From Rhynchopus euleeides (lineage: Eukaryota > Euglenozoa > Diplonemea > Diplonemida > Diplonemidae), in assembly GCA_963210315.1 (NCBI GenBank), contig OY723319.1:1178001-1242000 (forward strand): 64,000 nucleotides of DNA. The letters are read 5' to 3'. The position numbers and the translations under genes were made by a program. This document shows, one piece after another, positions 11,988-22,923 of the stretch. Each line of letters starts with the position of its first letter. Position 1 is the first letter of the stretch. The notes beneath the pieces were generated by a model. It did not search any database and had not been told where the DNA came from. It saw only the letters and a program-made list of their open reading frames with translations.

Positions 11988-13135
11988 GGGGGGGTCAAAT
12001 GGGGGTGACAAACACGATTTTTCAAAAAACCGGCGCAGAGGCCCCAAAGCCCCCGTAAACCCTCCAAACCCCCCCAGATCGGTCCGGAAACCCATCGAAC
12101 CCCACTTTTCCACCATTCCGGGCACCTCAGGTGCCCGAATTGGGGTACCTAAATTTTGTGCCACCGTTTGGTACCGGACAGTGCCACTGTGTGGGAGGTT
12201 GGAAAAGAAAATGCCCCAACACACCACATCTGAGGGTTGCAATGCATGTTGCTTGCCAACCACGTCATCCGGTGGGTGTCAGGCGCTATGTAGGTGGCAT
12301 GAGCCAGGTCTTCGATGTGTTCTGGCTTGTATATGTACCTCCCTGCCTGCGGCACAGGCACTGCCTTTGTCCCCCACACCAGCCACAGAGAGCGTATTGT
12401 ACTCGGTCCACGGTTGCTGATTCATTGTGATGCGTTGTATCCTCGAGTGAACGTCACACACTAGTGGCACCACCACCCGCCATCCGAGAGCTGTATTGAC
12501 TTTGCGCCCTTCCGTTGCATTCACCTCGCCACGCATATTGCACCGTTCAGTACCAGTGCTCTTGGGCCAGGCAAAGTAGACCGCAGCAACTACCAATTCT
12601 GGCACAATGGGTACCACGACAGCGCACTTCGTGTGTTCCCGGAATGTACAGCTCGTGTTGCAACAGTCGTTGTCAACACATCCCGGTTGTGGAGCACTGC
12701 TGCACAGGAATCACACGACCATCTGGACTTGTTCCGTACCTACAGGCAGCCTCCCGGTGCATGGTGGCAGGGAGGTACATATACAAGCCAGAACTCATCG
12801 AAGACCTGGCTAATGCCACCTACATAGCGCCTGACACCCACCGGATGACGTGGTTGGCAAGCAACATGCATTGCAACCCTCAGATGTGGTGTGTTGGGGC
12901 ATTTTCTTTTCCAACCTCCCACACAGTGGCACTGTCCGGTACCAAACGGTGGCACAAAATTTAGGTACCCCAATTCGGGCACCTGAGGTGCCCGGAATGG
13001 TGGAAAAGTGGGGTTCGATGGGTTTCCGGACCGATCTGGGGGGGTTCGGAGGGTTTACGGGGTCTTTGGGGCCTCTGCGCCGGTTTTTTGAAAAATCGTG
13101 TTTGTCCACGTAAAAGGGTGGCATTTGACCCCCCC
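11988..13135. mobile_element. Family A foldback element, copy 1
   Basis: 1148 bp with inverted arms of about 365 bp. The ends are GGGGGGGTCAAATG and its complement, with TA at 11986-11987 and 13136-13137. The roughly 420-bp centre is the same as in copy 2 and is open on the minus strand (CDVHSRIQRITMNQQPW). No transposase is seen. The right-hand TA is shared with family B copy 1. Confidence 0.85.
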
Positions 13136-13137
13136 TA

Positions 13138-14309
13138 GGCATACTTGTCCCCCCATATGGGGAACCCCCTAAATCTGGGGGAAATATGGGGGGTCGCAAA
13201 ACCCCGCCCCCATATGGGGAAAAAGGCTGAAAATATGGGGAAAAACCGGTAAAATATGGGGGAATATGGGGGAAATATGGGGCCCATATGGGGGGATATG
13301 GGGGTATTCGTGCTGCAACGGGAGAACATCAAACCACTCATGCACACACACACACGAAGTGCGCGTCGAAACCGGCATCATGCCTTGTTGGGGATCCTCC
13401 AGGAGTCCGATCCTGGGGGGTGCGCGCTCGTTCAGGTGTGGCCAGGTCTGGCCCCCCCCTGGAAGATCCCCCAGGTGGGTCGCACCGACCTCCTGTTCCT
13501 CTCCTGCGCCGATACAGCGGCAGCGGAGGGCGAACGCTTCCCGGTTTGGCGGGGCACCGCAGTGACAGCGGCAGCGGTGGTGGACACATACGCACAGACA
13601 CACAGAGCGCGTTCAGGGTTAACAGCTCCTCACAACACACACTCTTGTGTTTTTAAGTCCTCACTCTCACACTCGCTGTCCTCCTCCTCTGGTGTGTTTG
13701 TGATTGCGAACTGCCCCCTGGGGTCCTTAATTAGACAAGGGAATTCACAAGCAGTGCATTCTGGGGTGTCAGGCGCTTCCGCCGCTTTTGACCGCTCCGA
13801 GCGCCGAAAAGTCGGAGTCGACGCTCGTCACCAGGCAGCTTGACATATTCAAGCTGCATCTGCCGGGTGGAATGAGACCTGTGAAGGCCAGTACAAGGAC
13901 TGGCTGCAGGACGCAACTGTTCTGCCAGCAAAGACAGGACTACTGGACAGCATGCTCTGATGACAGCTACTCAGACTTGAAGAAAGTGGCGGTCGGCACT
14001 CTCACAGCACCTTTTGTGGTCTGACTCGAGCACTTCAGCCGGGCGTTTCCTCTCTGCAGAAAGCGACGAGGTGAGATGGCTCTGCAAGGTGCTAGACGTC
14101 CCCTGTCAGTGGCTGACTTCACACCCTGTGAAAAGCAGAACGAAGAGAACTGTTTGCTGACTGCTTCCACCTGAGGAACCCCTGGGTTTTCCCCCATATA
14201 TCCCCCATATGGGGGAAATATGGGGGAACAGGACTTGAAAAACCCCCCATATTCCCCCCATATTTTCCCCATATTTTTGGCCTTCCCCATATGGGGGTAC
14301 AAGTATGCC
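13138..14309. mobile_element. Family B element, copy 1
   Basis: 1172 bp with ends GGCATACTTGT and its complement, and TA on each side. The terminal 100-150 bp are dense in CCCCATATGGGG and AAATATGGGG words. The interior is unique sequence with no credible ORF and contains the hairpin motif at about 13350-13415. Confidence 0.8.
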
Positions 14310-14311
14310 TA

Positions 14312-16257
14312 GGGGGGGGGGGGGCATGCGGCCGTCCCTCTGAACAGCATACCGCATCTCCTTTCCCCCCTTCGGCCCTCTTCCCGAAGAAGTGCCAGGT
14401 CGTGGATAGCATAGGGGCCTGTGGGGTGGTGGTGGGGGTTATAGCCCCTTTTCCCTCCTGACCCCCGCCCACCACGGGCACACAAACAGAGAGAACACAT
14501 GTCGAGAGTGGTCTGTGCGACCCACACCACAATAAAAGATCATGGGTATGGCTGTGTGTGTGTGCCTGATTTGATCGGTTTGGACGCTTTTCGGCCAGAG
14601 CTCCTGGCTGTACAGAACAGTTCTATCCAATTCAGGAGAATCAGGTGTGCACACAGACATACACACGCACCGTTGCGAGGAGGGCTTGTTTTGTGCACTT
14701 GGCAGTCACATTTCCACTGCGCACGCAGGGAGGGTGTATGTTGGGGAGCCGCGAAGACTTCACGCAACACCCGCCTGCAGTGTTCTCGCGACCGGAGGAG
14801 TCGGAGGAGTTCCTCAAAAAAAATAAAAAAAATCTGACGCCGGAGGAGTGGAGGAGTGGAGGAGCTCCTCCGGGAAAAAAAATATTTGGGACCTGGCTGC
14901 GGAGGAGCCCTTTACAGCAGTCCTGAAACCGTTTACCGCACCGTATATTGCTCTCATGACGAAAGAGCAACACCAACCGCATGTGACTCTCCACTTTGCT
15001 TCGACTGTGGAGCGTACTCGGGGACCAGGCTAACACATGTTCACTACCGTGGCCTCCGGCGGCTGGGGGGCTCTGCCCCCCAGACCCCCCTGTGTGACAT
15101 GCATCCCATCGCCAAGTCCTTGTATGCGATCATGACACCTCGGGAAAGAGGTGTCATCTAGGAACGGAACGCTTCAGCATCCTCCTTCTGGCCAACTCAG
15201 ACGGAAGCTGTTGCGTCGCATGTGTGACTGTCGTTCGCACCCGGCCGCTCAGGATCGTGGTCTCGCGCGCCGAAGGCGCGCGAGAAAAATTTTCAGGGTG
15301 GAAAAAAATTTCCAGGTCCAAAAAAACGCAAAGAAAAACTCCTCCGCACTTTCTGAAAATCCCAAAAGTCGCGAGAACACTGCCCGCCTGCAAAAAAAAA
15401 CAAAAAATAGCCAAGTTTCTCTCTCCCTTCTTTGTTGCGCACAACTTACTCCTCCCGATTTCTGTAGTTTTCAGATTCCCCTCGCACAGACCCCTCTCCC
15501 TCTTCCTCTTCCTCTTCCCACCTCTCACCCCAAAAGGCATGCTTCAAAATGTCAAAAAAAATACTCAAGTATAATTTTACCCCGTATTTCCCCGGCATAT
15601 CGTTGCCTTGCCGGGGGGGACGTTGCCCACGCAATAACGTCTTCTTCCATCCCCTTCACCTCCCCCCCATTCCCTCCTTCGTATATTATTCCTTTAGGGG
15701 GTGTCTTGACGACTCTCGGAAGCTTTATTCGGGATGTATTTATAGCGTGTTATGCCTTACAGAAGAATACCGGTGGGGACAGAGCAGGGTGTTTCTGTGC
15801 AGTCGCCAGGCCTGGGATCTCACAGTGGCTCTGGGTTTGTCGACCGCCAGTGAGGCAAACAAACAGAAGAAGACTGATGTTGCTGAAAATGCTTGCGCAT
15901 GATGTGCGCACCAACCACGCAATTTGGGCTTTTCGGCAACACCAGAAGAACGGTGTGTGTTATTTTTTCAAACAAAAATATATCACCAAAGAAAACGCAA
16001 ACATTTCCGACACCGGAGTGAAGACCCCATTTTGTTGCCAATGCAGTTGCACGGGTGGCGGGAGGGTGGGCGAGAATTGAGAGTGGGCAGCAAGCGGAAG
16101 AACGGGTGAAGGGGGGAGTGGGCGACCAAGCCTCCCGGGTGTGCCCCCGCTCCCCCCCCCCCCCCTCCACACAAGTGGGGCACCATTTCGCACACACGCT
16201 CTTCCCCTCCAGCCGGCACTCCCTTCTCGCACACCACACACACACGCATCCAAGTCC
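14312..16257. other. Intergenic; one H repeat; a doubtful 309-codon frame
   Basis: The frame 15151-16080 is Pro/Ser/Lys-rich, crosses AT-rich sequence and matches no family I know; I do not call it a gene. Purine-rich GGAGGAGT repeats lie around 14800-14880. Confidence 0.55.
15036..15122 (+). repeat. Repeat H
   Basis: Contains CTACCGTGGCCTCCGGCGGC followed by the hairpin GGGGGGCTCTGCCCCCC. One of about seven copies in the window. Confidence 0.65.
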
Positions 16258-16593
16258 TCAAGACTCTTGGAGCGGCCTGACTATTTAGTGTCTTTGTCGC
16301 AGCAAGGGGGCGATATATACCGCTTTTTTATTGATTTCACGTGTCAGTGTTTGACTTTTTCGCAACTTCATTTCTTCCTTTTCTCCCTCTCCAACCCCAC
16401 CCGTGACACCACCAGGGTTTAGCTAGCCCTGGTCCGATTATCCCCGGTTCTTCGCTGAAGAGACGCGGCCGGGGGGAGGGGTACGAAGAGTACGCGTCGA
16501 AACCGGTGTCACGTCGTGTTGGGGAATCCTTCGGGAGTGCGATACTGAAGGGGAGGTGCTACTGCCCGTGCAGGGCGACACCGCCTTAAAACT
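16258..16593 (+). repeat. Dispersed repeat P, copy 1, with RNA-like hairpins
   Basis: A 336-bp sequence repeated inverted at 48243-48580 with about 97% identity. It contains GGCGATATATACCGC, a CCAGGG/CCCTGG hairpin, and at 16480-16545 a hairpin, the block GCGTCGAAACCGG and a TCC-TTCG-GGA hairpin. No ORF. It could be a SINE-like element or an RNA gene. Confidence 0.65.
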
Positions 16594-17889
16594 TCATAAC
16601 CACACACACGCATCCCCTTCCCTTTCTCCTCTTCCCGCGTCCCTTCCGTCTCGCCCTTTCGTTCGTCTCTCGCACACCCTTTCCCTCCCTCGCACAAGGC
16701 AAGGCAGCAGCTCTGCAAAAGGAAACAACAAGGTGAATGTGAAACTATTCTTTTGAATGTTGACACGAGGTTTGTGTTCAGCGTTCGAAAATGCCCAACC
16801 GCCGTTGCTCCCCCCACACCCCCCCCCCCCCCCCGTTCTTCAATCCCCCGTACTTCTTGATCCACCCTGTGGTGTGGTGACTACAAAAAAGGGGCTAATA
16901 TTGCAAGAAGGTGCTGGGGGACCTTGCTATTCGATTCACTCTCGACAATCAAACCCCCTCCCGCTCTCCCGTTGGGATTCCCCCCTATCCCTTGTAGGGC
17001 TGCAGTAGTTTCGCGGGGCGGCATGGGGGTGAATAACCTCCATTGGCTAAACCCAGACAGGCAGCTCTCTTTTATCTATCTCTGCCTCTCGTCACCCGAG
17101 GTCTACGTCGCAGATTCTCTGGAACCCATCGGGGGTTCCCGTCGAGAAGAGCGGCCCGCCGATGCCCTGATGTTGCCAAAAAAATATATAGGCCGATCAC
17201 CTGTGGTAATGAAATACTGCATCCGTCGGTATCCCGACACACGTTCCCGACCCGGTCGGCGGGAACATAATTTTATAAGTAACGAAGGGTTCAAGACTTT
17301 TGACGAAATATACGAAGGCACATCACTACGCCCGACACCCCACCCCCCCACCCCCACCCCCCTTCCTTGCCTGCAATTTCATGAAAGGAGATGGAACCCC
17401 CGGTGGTCCCGGTTCTTCAGTGGCCCTCTCCTCCTCCCCCAAGCCATCCTGTCTTTTTGATTACTTGATTCTTTGAGTTGTCTCGATCATGATCGAAAGC
17501 GCACGCCCCCCGCCCCCAACGCCACCAGGATGCAAGGGAGCGACAGAGAGCGGCGGAAGTGCAGATCTCCGGCTTCGCGCCTCTCGAGAGGGAGGAGGGG
17601 GGGGGGTGAGCGTCGGAGCTTCACCCCACTCTCGCAAGGATCTCTAGGGGGGGGTTGAAATATCGGCATCCTCTTTCCCTTTCCGACCCTTGGGATATTT
17701 CGCAGGCCCCTGTTTCAGCTCCGTACGCCAGGGCTTTGCGACACCAAAGTGTCGTTCTGCATAGCGCTTCAGCCTTCCTTTTTTTTTTGCCGCGCAGGAA
17801 GAACCACTCAAGACGGGCGGGGCCTCCCTGGCGTCGTCTGCCTTGGGTTTTATCACCTAGAGGTAGAGTTGCATCACTCCGCCCATGCC
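16594..17889. other. Intergenic; motif Q; no gene seen
   Basis: Holds C runs near 16814 and 17340 and one copy of motif Q. Confidence 0.55.
16903..16957 (+). repeat. Short motif Q, copy 1
   Basis: GCAAGAAGGTGCTGGGG followed by ATTCACTCTCGACAATCAAA. Confidence 0.45.
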
Positions 17890-18049
17890 TACACGGTGGG
17901 ATCTTGTAAATTTTACATGTATAACTACAAGTATATACATGTATTATACATGTATAATACTTGCATGTCAACTATTATACATGTATAATACATGTATATG
18001 CCTGAAATATACATGTAAAATACATGTATATCAAGTAAAAATACAAGTA

Positions 18050-18378
18050 CCGTATACGTAAATATTTTGGAACGTAAATATTATGGAACGTAAATATTTT
18101 GGAACGCTGGTGGGTTGGCGTTCCAGATTTTTTTCGTTCCATAATATTTACAGGGCTTTCTGCGACTCGGGGACTTGGACCAGGTGATCGGACGGCATGC
18201 AGAGTCCCTGACGGGACCTACTCGTGCACTTTTCGCGCGATTCCTGACGCAAGCCGTCCTCACCACCGAGTCCCCAACTGGCCCTGTAAATATTTTGGAA
18301 CGTAAATATTATGGAACGGACCGGCCAAAAATGGGCCCGTTCCATAATATTTACGTTCCATAATATTTACGTATACGG
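18050..18378. mobile_element. D1 element, copy a, inside C1
   Basis: 329 bp starting CCGTATACGTAAATATT, with complementary end and TA at 18048-18049 and 18379-18380. The ends are tandem 16-17 bp units (ACGTAAATATTATGGA). An inner palindrome is bounded by TTTACAGGG and CCCTGTAAA. No transposase. Confidence 0.85.
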
Positions 18379-18475
18379 TATAATACTTGCATGTCAACTA
18401 TTATACTTGTATTTTTACTTGATATACATGTATTTTACATGTATATTTCAGGCATTTACATGTATTTTACATGTA

Positions 18476-19277
18476 CCGTAAACGGAAATATTGTGGACCG
18501 TAATAAAGGTGAACCGTACTATAGGTGGACCGTAAAAAAGATGGAACAAATGGGATTTTTCCGGAACTTGGAACATTTTTACGGTCCACCTATTTTACGG
18601 TTGGGATCGTGGACTTGGCGGTTTTTTTTACGAGTTCCTTCGCGACGAAGTCGCGAAGGAACCAAGGAAATCGTACGGCTGAAGCTGCAGGATTAACACC
18701 ACAGGGCCTCAGCACAGAGTGTGCACTCACCATCGTCCGGGAACTGTTCTCCCACAGTTACTGCAGGGTGTACTACACTAAAGGAGTACGATTTCCCTGA
18801 ATTTTTCGGGCACTGATTCACGAATTTACATCTGGAGGGAGCCCGGTGGTCTCAGCTTCTGTCTGCGCGCCCTGCCGTACTGTGGCTGCTTTTGTGGGCT
18901 CGTGCAGCAGGTTCTACTTTTACTTCTACCGGAATGCTCCTTGCATGGTACTACACTTCTCGAGGTGTGGTGGTGGGTGAGTCTCGAGGTGAGATCGTGC
19001 CTTTTCCACACGCAGGGAGGACTTGCTTCTCTTGCTGGTGTTGGTTGCGGTGGTGGAGGGAGGGTCCAAAGCTGGGAGGTCGGGAGGCCTACGTGTGGGT
19101 GTCTGCGGCGTGGAGGCCGCAGTCCGCGCCCCGCAACCCACCAGCCCGCGGGCGAAAAACGCATTGTCTTTTCCATATTCAGTCCCAATAAATGGTGGAC
19201 CGTAAAAAAGATGGAACGTTTGGCCTTTTTTTGGGAACTTGGAACATTTTTACGGTCCACCCTTTTTCCGTTTACGG
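18476..19277. mobile_element. D2 element, copy a, inside C1
   Basis: 802 bp starting CCGTAAACGG, with complementary end and TA at 18474-18475 and 19278-19279. Terminal words are GGTGGACCGTAAAAAAGATG. The interior holds the palindrome TTCCTTCGCGACGAAG and no clear ORF. Confidence 0.83.
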
Positions 19278-19850
19278 TATAATACTTGTCATGCAAGTAT
19301 TATACATGTAAAATACTTGCATGACAAGTAAAATACTTGCATGCAAGTAAAATACATGTATTTTACTTGCATGCAAGTATTTTACTTGTCATGCAAGTAT
19401 TATACATGTATTTTACTTGTCATGCAAGTATTTTACATGTAAAATACATGTAAATGCCTGAAATATACATGTAAAATACATGTATATCAAGTAAAAATAC
19501 AAGTATAATAGTTGACATGCAAGTATTATACTTGTATTTTTACTTGATATACATGTATTTTACATGTATATTTCAGGCATATACATGTATTATACATGTA
19601 TAATAGTTGACATGCAAGTATTATACATGTATAATACATGTATATACTTGTAGTTATACATGTAAAATTTACAAGATCCCACCGTGTAATGCAGTGGAGG
19701 GGGGGGGGGTGGGTGGATGCGTTAGGCAATGGCGCCGTGCGGCCAGACGAAGTCGGGAAAAAACGGCGGGCCCCTCTCACAGGTGGGCTGCAAGGAGGTA
19801 CGGCCGATTGTTTTGTTCGAATCTTTCAAAATATGACTGGCCAACACAAA

Positions 19851-21465
19851 GGAGGTCACCCCAAAATACCGAATTTACCGTTTTTACCGTTTTTACCGCT
19901 AGTTTACCGCTGGGCCTTTGTCACAAAACCGGTTTTTTTACCGGTAACCGGACATGGGACACGCGGGACAGGCGGACCGGTAAAACCGGTAGGTGGCACC
20001 GGTTTTTTTGTGTCTTGTCAAAACTTTTTTGGCGGTTTTCTGGTGACCGTCCATAGGGGGACCCTTTTCAAAAATTTTTCCGGGGTGGGCCTATTTTGCA
20101 TATTTGAGCCCGATTTCAAAGGAATTTCTGAGTTTTGAGCCCGTTTTGAGGCCTAAAACGCGTCATCGAATTTCCATTTTTCTGCCCATACGGGCAGGGA
20201 CTTGGCCAAAATAGCTCAAAATTTTTTCCGGGGGGCTTCGCCCCCCGGACCCCCCATGTGGGGGGCTCCGCCCCCCACGCCCCCCACCTCCCTCCCGGCC
20301 GGGGGCCGGTTCGGTCGGTCGTCGGCTGCGCCCAAAGGGCGTGCGGTAGCCGACGCCCTTTTGTGCTCGCCTCCTCCCTCCGACACCTCGTCGATCTCTT
20401 TCCTGCTTGGTCGGTACCGAAGCCGTCTCGACGCCCTGACTTCCAGGTTTGGAGAGGGCTGCGTGAGGGTTGCGAACGTGCGTGCCTGGGGGGGGCACCC
20501 GTCAGTGAGTCATTGAGTGAGGGCGTCGGGCGCAGAAGCCGTGGCAACGCGGAGCAATGTGTCCCTTCAGCGCCACCGCGAAACCTCCCGTTGGTGGCCG
20601 TCGGCCACCAACGGGATGTTTCGCGGGATTACTGCTGCAGACGAACGACCAATGGCGGCGGCTCCACATACTGACCGGAGTCGACACGTGGGCACCCCGT
20701 GGTACCCAGCGTGCCGCCGTCAGTCTCCTCGCGGTCGACTTCACCTTGGCGAAGCGGAGGTGTGCCGCTCACAGGTGCCACCATCGCATGCCGCGTCGTG
20801 GTGGATGGTGGAGCGTTGCAGTGCAGTGTGCTCCTCAACTTTGTGTCACGCTTCCTGCACCTGGGTGTGGACAAGGGGTGTGCTCACTTCTCGCAGCATC
20901 GAGCTGGCGGTGGGTGGCACGTGCTGGAGCTGCGCGACTTCCAGGTTGATCTGGTGCAGACCTGAGGATGGCGTGGCTGGCGCAGGGAGGTCCAGTGGGA
21001 CGCCCGGACCGGCACTCCTGAGGCCGTCTGCCATGTCCTCCCCCCGCGCGCCCGGGCGGTGCCTTCGCTTGCTGTCGAGCGACCGAGTCTCTGGGGTACG
21101 GCTTCAAAAGTAGACCGTTCCTGGCACCAACGACCTGTGTCCGTGCGTTGCTGACCGTGCACTGCTCTCGTTTCGAGTCCCTATCAGCAGCACCAAGTCG
21201 TACATCGCCGTACTGGGCTGTGCCGGTCCCCTAACCCCGTCCCCGTGTCGCGGGGCAGTGGGTGACCACGGGGTGGATTCCCTAACACCCCACCCGCGAG
21301 GCCGGGTACAGGAAGCGTCCCCAAAAATTCTGGAATTTGAAAAAATGAGCCACTTTGCTAAACTGGACCCAACTCCCCACACTCTTTTTTTGGTCATTTT
21401 CCCCGATTTTACCGGTTTGTCCCCGGATGTCCCCCCGTGTCCCCCCGTGTCTTAAGGTGACCTCC
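19851..21465. mobile_element. Element G1, related in its ends to element F
   Basis: Begins GGAGGTCACC and ends GGTGACCTCC. The blocks at 20200-20395 and 21310-21420 match 59220-59405 and 60808-60905 of element F, while the middles are unrelated. A nearly perfect stem of about 23 bp lies at 20576-20625. Boundaries rest on a 10-bp inverted repeat and are uncertain. Confidence 0.5.
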
Positions 21466-22923
21466 AAAATTTAACCCGTTCGAGCAAAAAGGAAAACGGG
21501 GGCGCTCACACACGATGTGGCGTGCCCTAGTAATCTCGCAATCAGAGTACGCTACTCGAAGCGCCCCGTATCCCCCCCCCCCCCCCCCCCCATACCCCCT
21601 GCTCCCTGGTTCCAAGGACACACCGACCGACCGACCCTCCCCCCCCCCCCCCCCCCACACGCACGGACTTGCTTGTAGAACTGTCATCTCTACATATACC
21701 CACCCCACCCGTTCCCGATCTTGATATATTCTGGTGCCTTTTCCTCCCCCCCCCCCTCTTTCTCTGATGGCGGTATTCGACCCACCCGCGCACGCCGTAT
21801 GGCGTGTTCTGTTTTTTTCAGCATCGGAAAATACACCATCTCCCCCCCCCCCCCTCTTCTTCTTCCTCTCCCCCGTCCCCATATCCATCCCGAACAATTC
21901 TGAACATCTTCTCCACGGCAATACACGGCGTAAACCATGCCAGATGCCCCCTCCGACCGCAAAGCGCTCACACTGAGCTGGCTGCGGTGCGTCGCCGACG
22001 CTCTTCTCGGCCACGCCATCATTCATCTGTTAGCCCGAAGACTGACAACACGCGCAGGGGGAGAGGGAGGGAGGGAGGTGCGGCTGATAGGCGAGCCGTG
22101 CCGTATATCGGGTCCGTTTTTCCTTGGGGTGGGGAGGGTTCCGGTGGTGGTGCCCGTGTGGGCCCTGCCTCACACCGACCTCCCTTTGTCAAACCCCCAC
22201 TCTGTTTCTGTCTCACTTTATCCCCTTGCCTTTGGGGTGTGGGGGGGGGGGGGGAGGGCGTTTTGATCTTTCATCTTTACTTCCATTTTTATATCTTTTT
22301 TTTTGCCCGTCGGTTTCTCTTTTTTCATTGTTCATCTGGTTCGGAAAAATCCGAGAACGACCAAGCCAATGATGTGTCCTGAACTTTGTTGTGCACACGC
22401 CCCATTCACACTGAATGCGTCGCCGAGTGCGCTATGTGGACGCAAAGTTGCGTCCCGACAGGCCACGGGCGATAAGCGTTCTGCATGGCGGAGGGGTGTG
22501 CGTGTGTGTTTTGTGTGTAGAGAAGGGCTGGCATCTTCTGGAAGCCTTTGCTCTTCTTTGGTGTTTCTTGCCGAAACGACAATTGCCGCCCACATCCACC
22601 TCACCTCGCACAACTGCACGGAGCCAGGTTATTTCTTTTGCTGAATTTGCGGAATTTGCAAAGCTGGGAATGATGGGGGCCGCCACCCACCCCCCCTTCC
22701 TCCCCCTGCACACCACCTCACCAGGTGCCGAGCCCCGAGCACACGCTATCAACCACGCCACCACGCCAACCCACGCCGGAGAGGCTTGATTTTCCATTCA
22801 CTCTCGACGATCAAAAACCCCCGCCCCGCCCGCCCCACCCTCAACGCACGCCACCACGCAGGAGTGTAGGGAAGGGTTTTGGTGTGCAGCATACCCTTTG
22901 GGTATGATGCCACTGCGCGGCCT
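21466..22923. other. Region upstream of gene 2 with many poly(C) tracts
   Basis: C runs at about 21571, 21636, 21747 and 21841, G run at 22240. Motif Q lies at its end. No ORF supported. Confidence 0.55.
22783..22820 (+). repeat. Short motif Q, copy 2, upstream of gene 2
   Basis: GCTTGATTTTCCATTCACTC followed by TCGACGATCAAAAA, ending 104 bp before the ATG of gene 2. TTGAT and ATCAA can pair. Confidence 0.45.

Larger units (their letters stand above)
17892..19686. mobile_element. Family C palindromic element, copy 1, carrying D1a and D2a
   Basis: Ends CACGGTGGGATCTTGTAAA and its complement, with TA duplicated at 17890-17891 and 19687-19688. Outside the D insertions the sequence is built from TACATGTA and TACTTGCATGCAAGTA words. 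Without D1a, D2a and their TA duplications the core is 660 bp. Confidence 0.88.

Noticed and set aside
15151-16080. 309-codon open frame
   Set aside because: Low-complexity, irregular composition, no domain, and no supporting start or splice context.
16444-16506. CTGAAGA, GACGC/GCGTC and GAAA with CCGG on both sides look like a type III hammerhead
   Set aside because: Only five bases lie between the putative cleavage site and the core, too few for stem I, and TCTTCGCTGAAGA forms a simple competing hairpin. The related B copies lack the CTGANGA part.
17892-19686. CRISPR-like array from repeated short words
   Set aside because: The repeats are palindromic transposon sequence without regular spacers, and the genome is eukaryotic.
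22879-22923. Longer start for gene 2
   Set aside because: The extension has no ATG and would bury the signal peptide; ATG 22924 is better.
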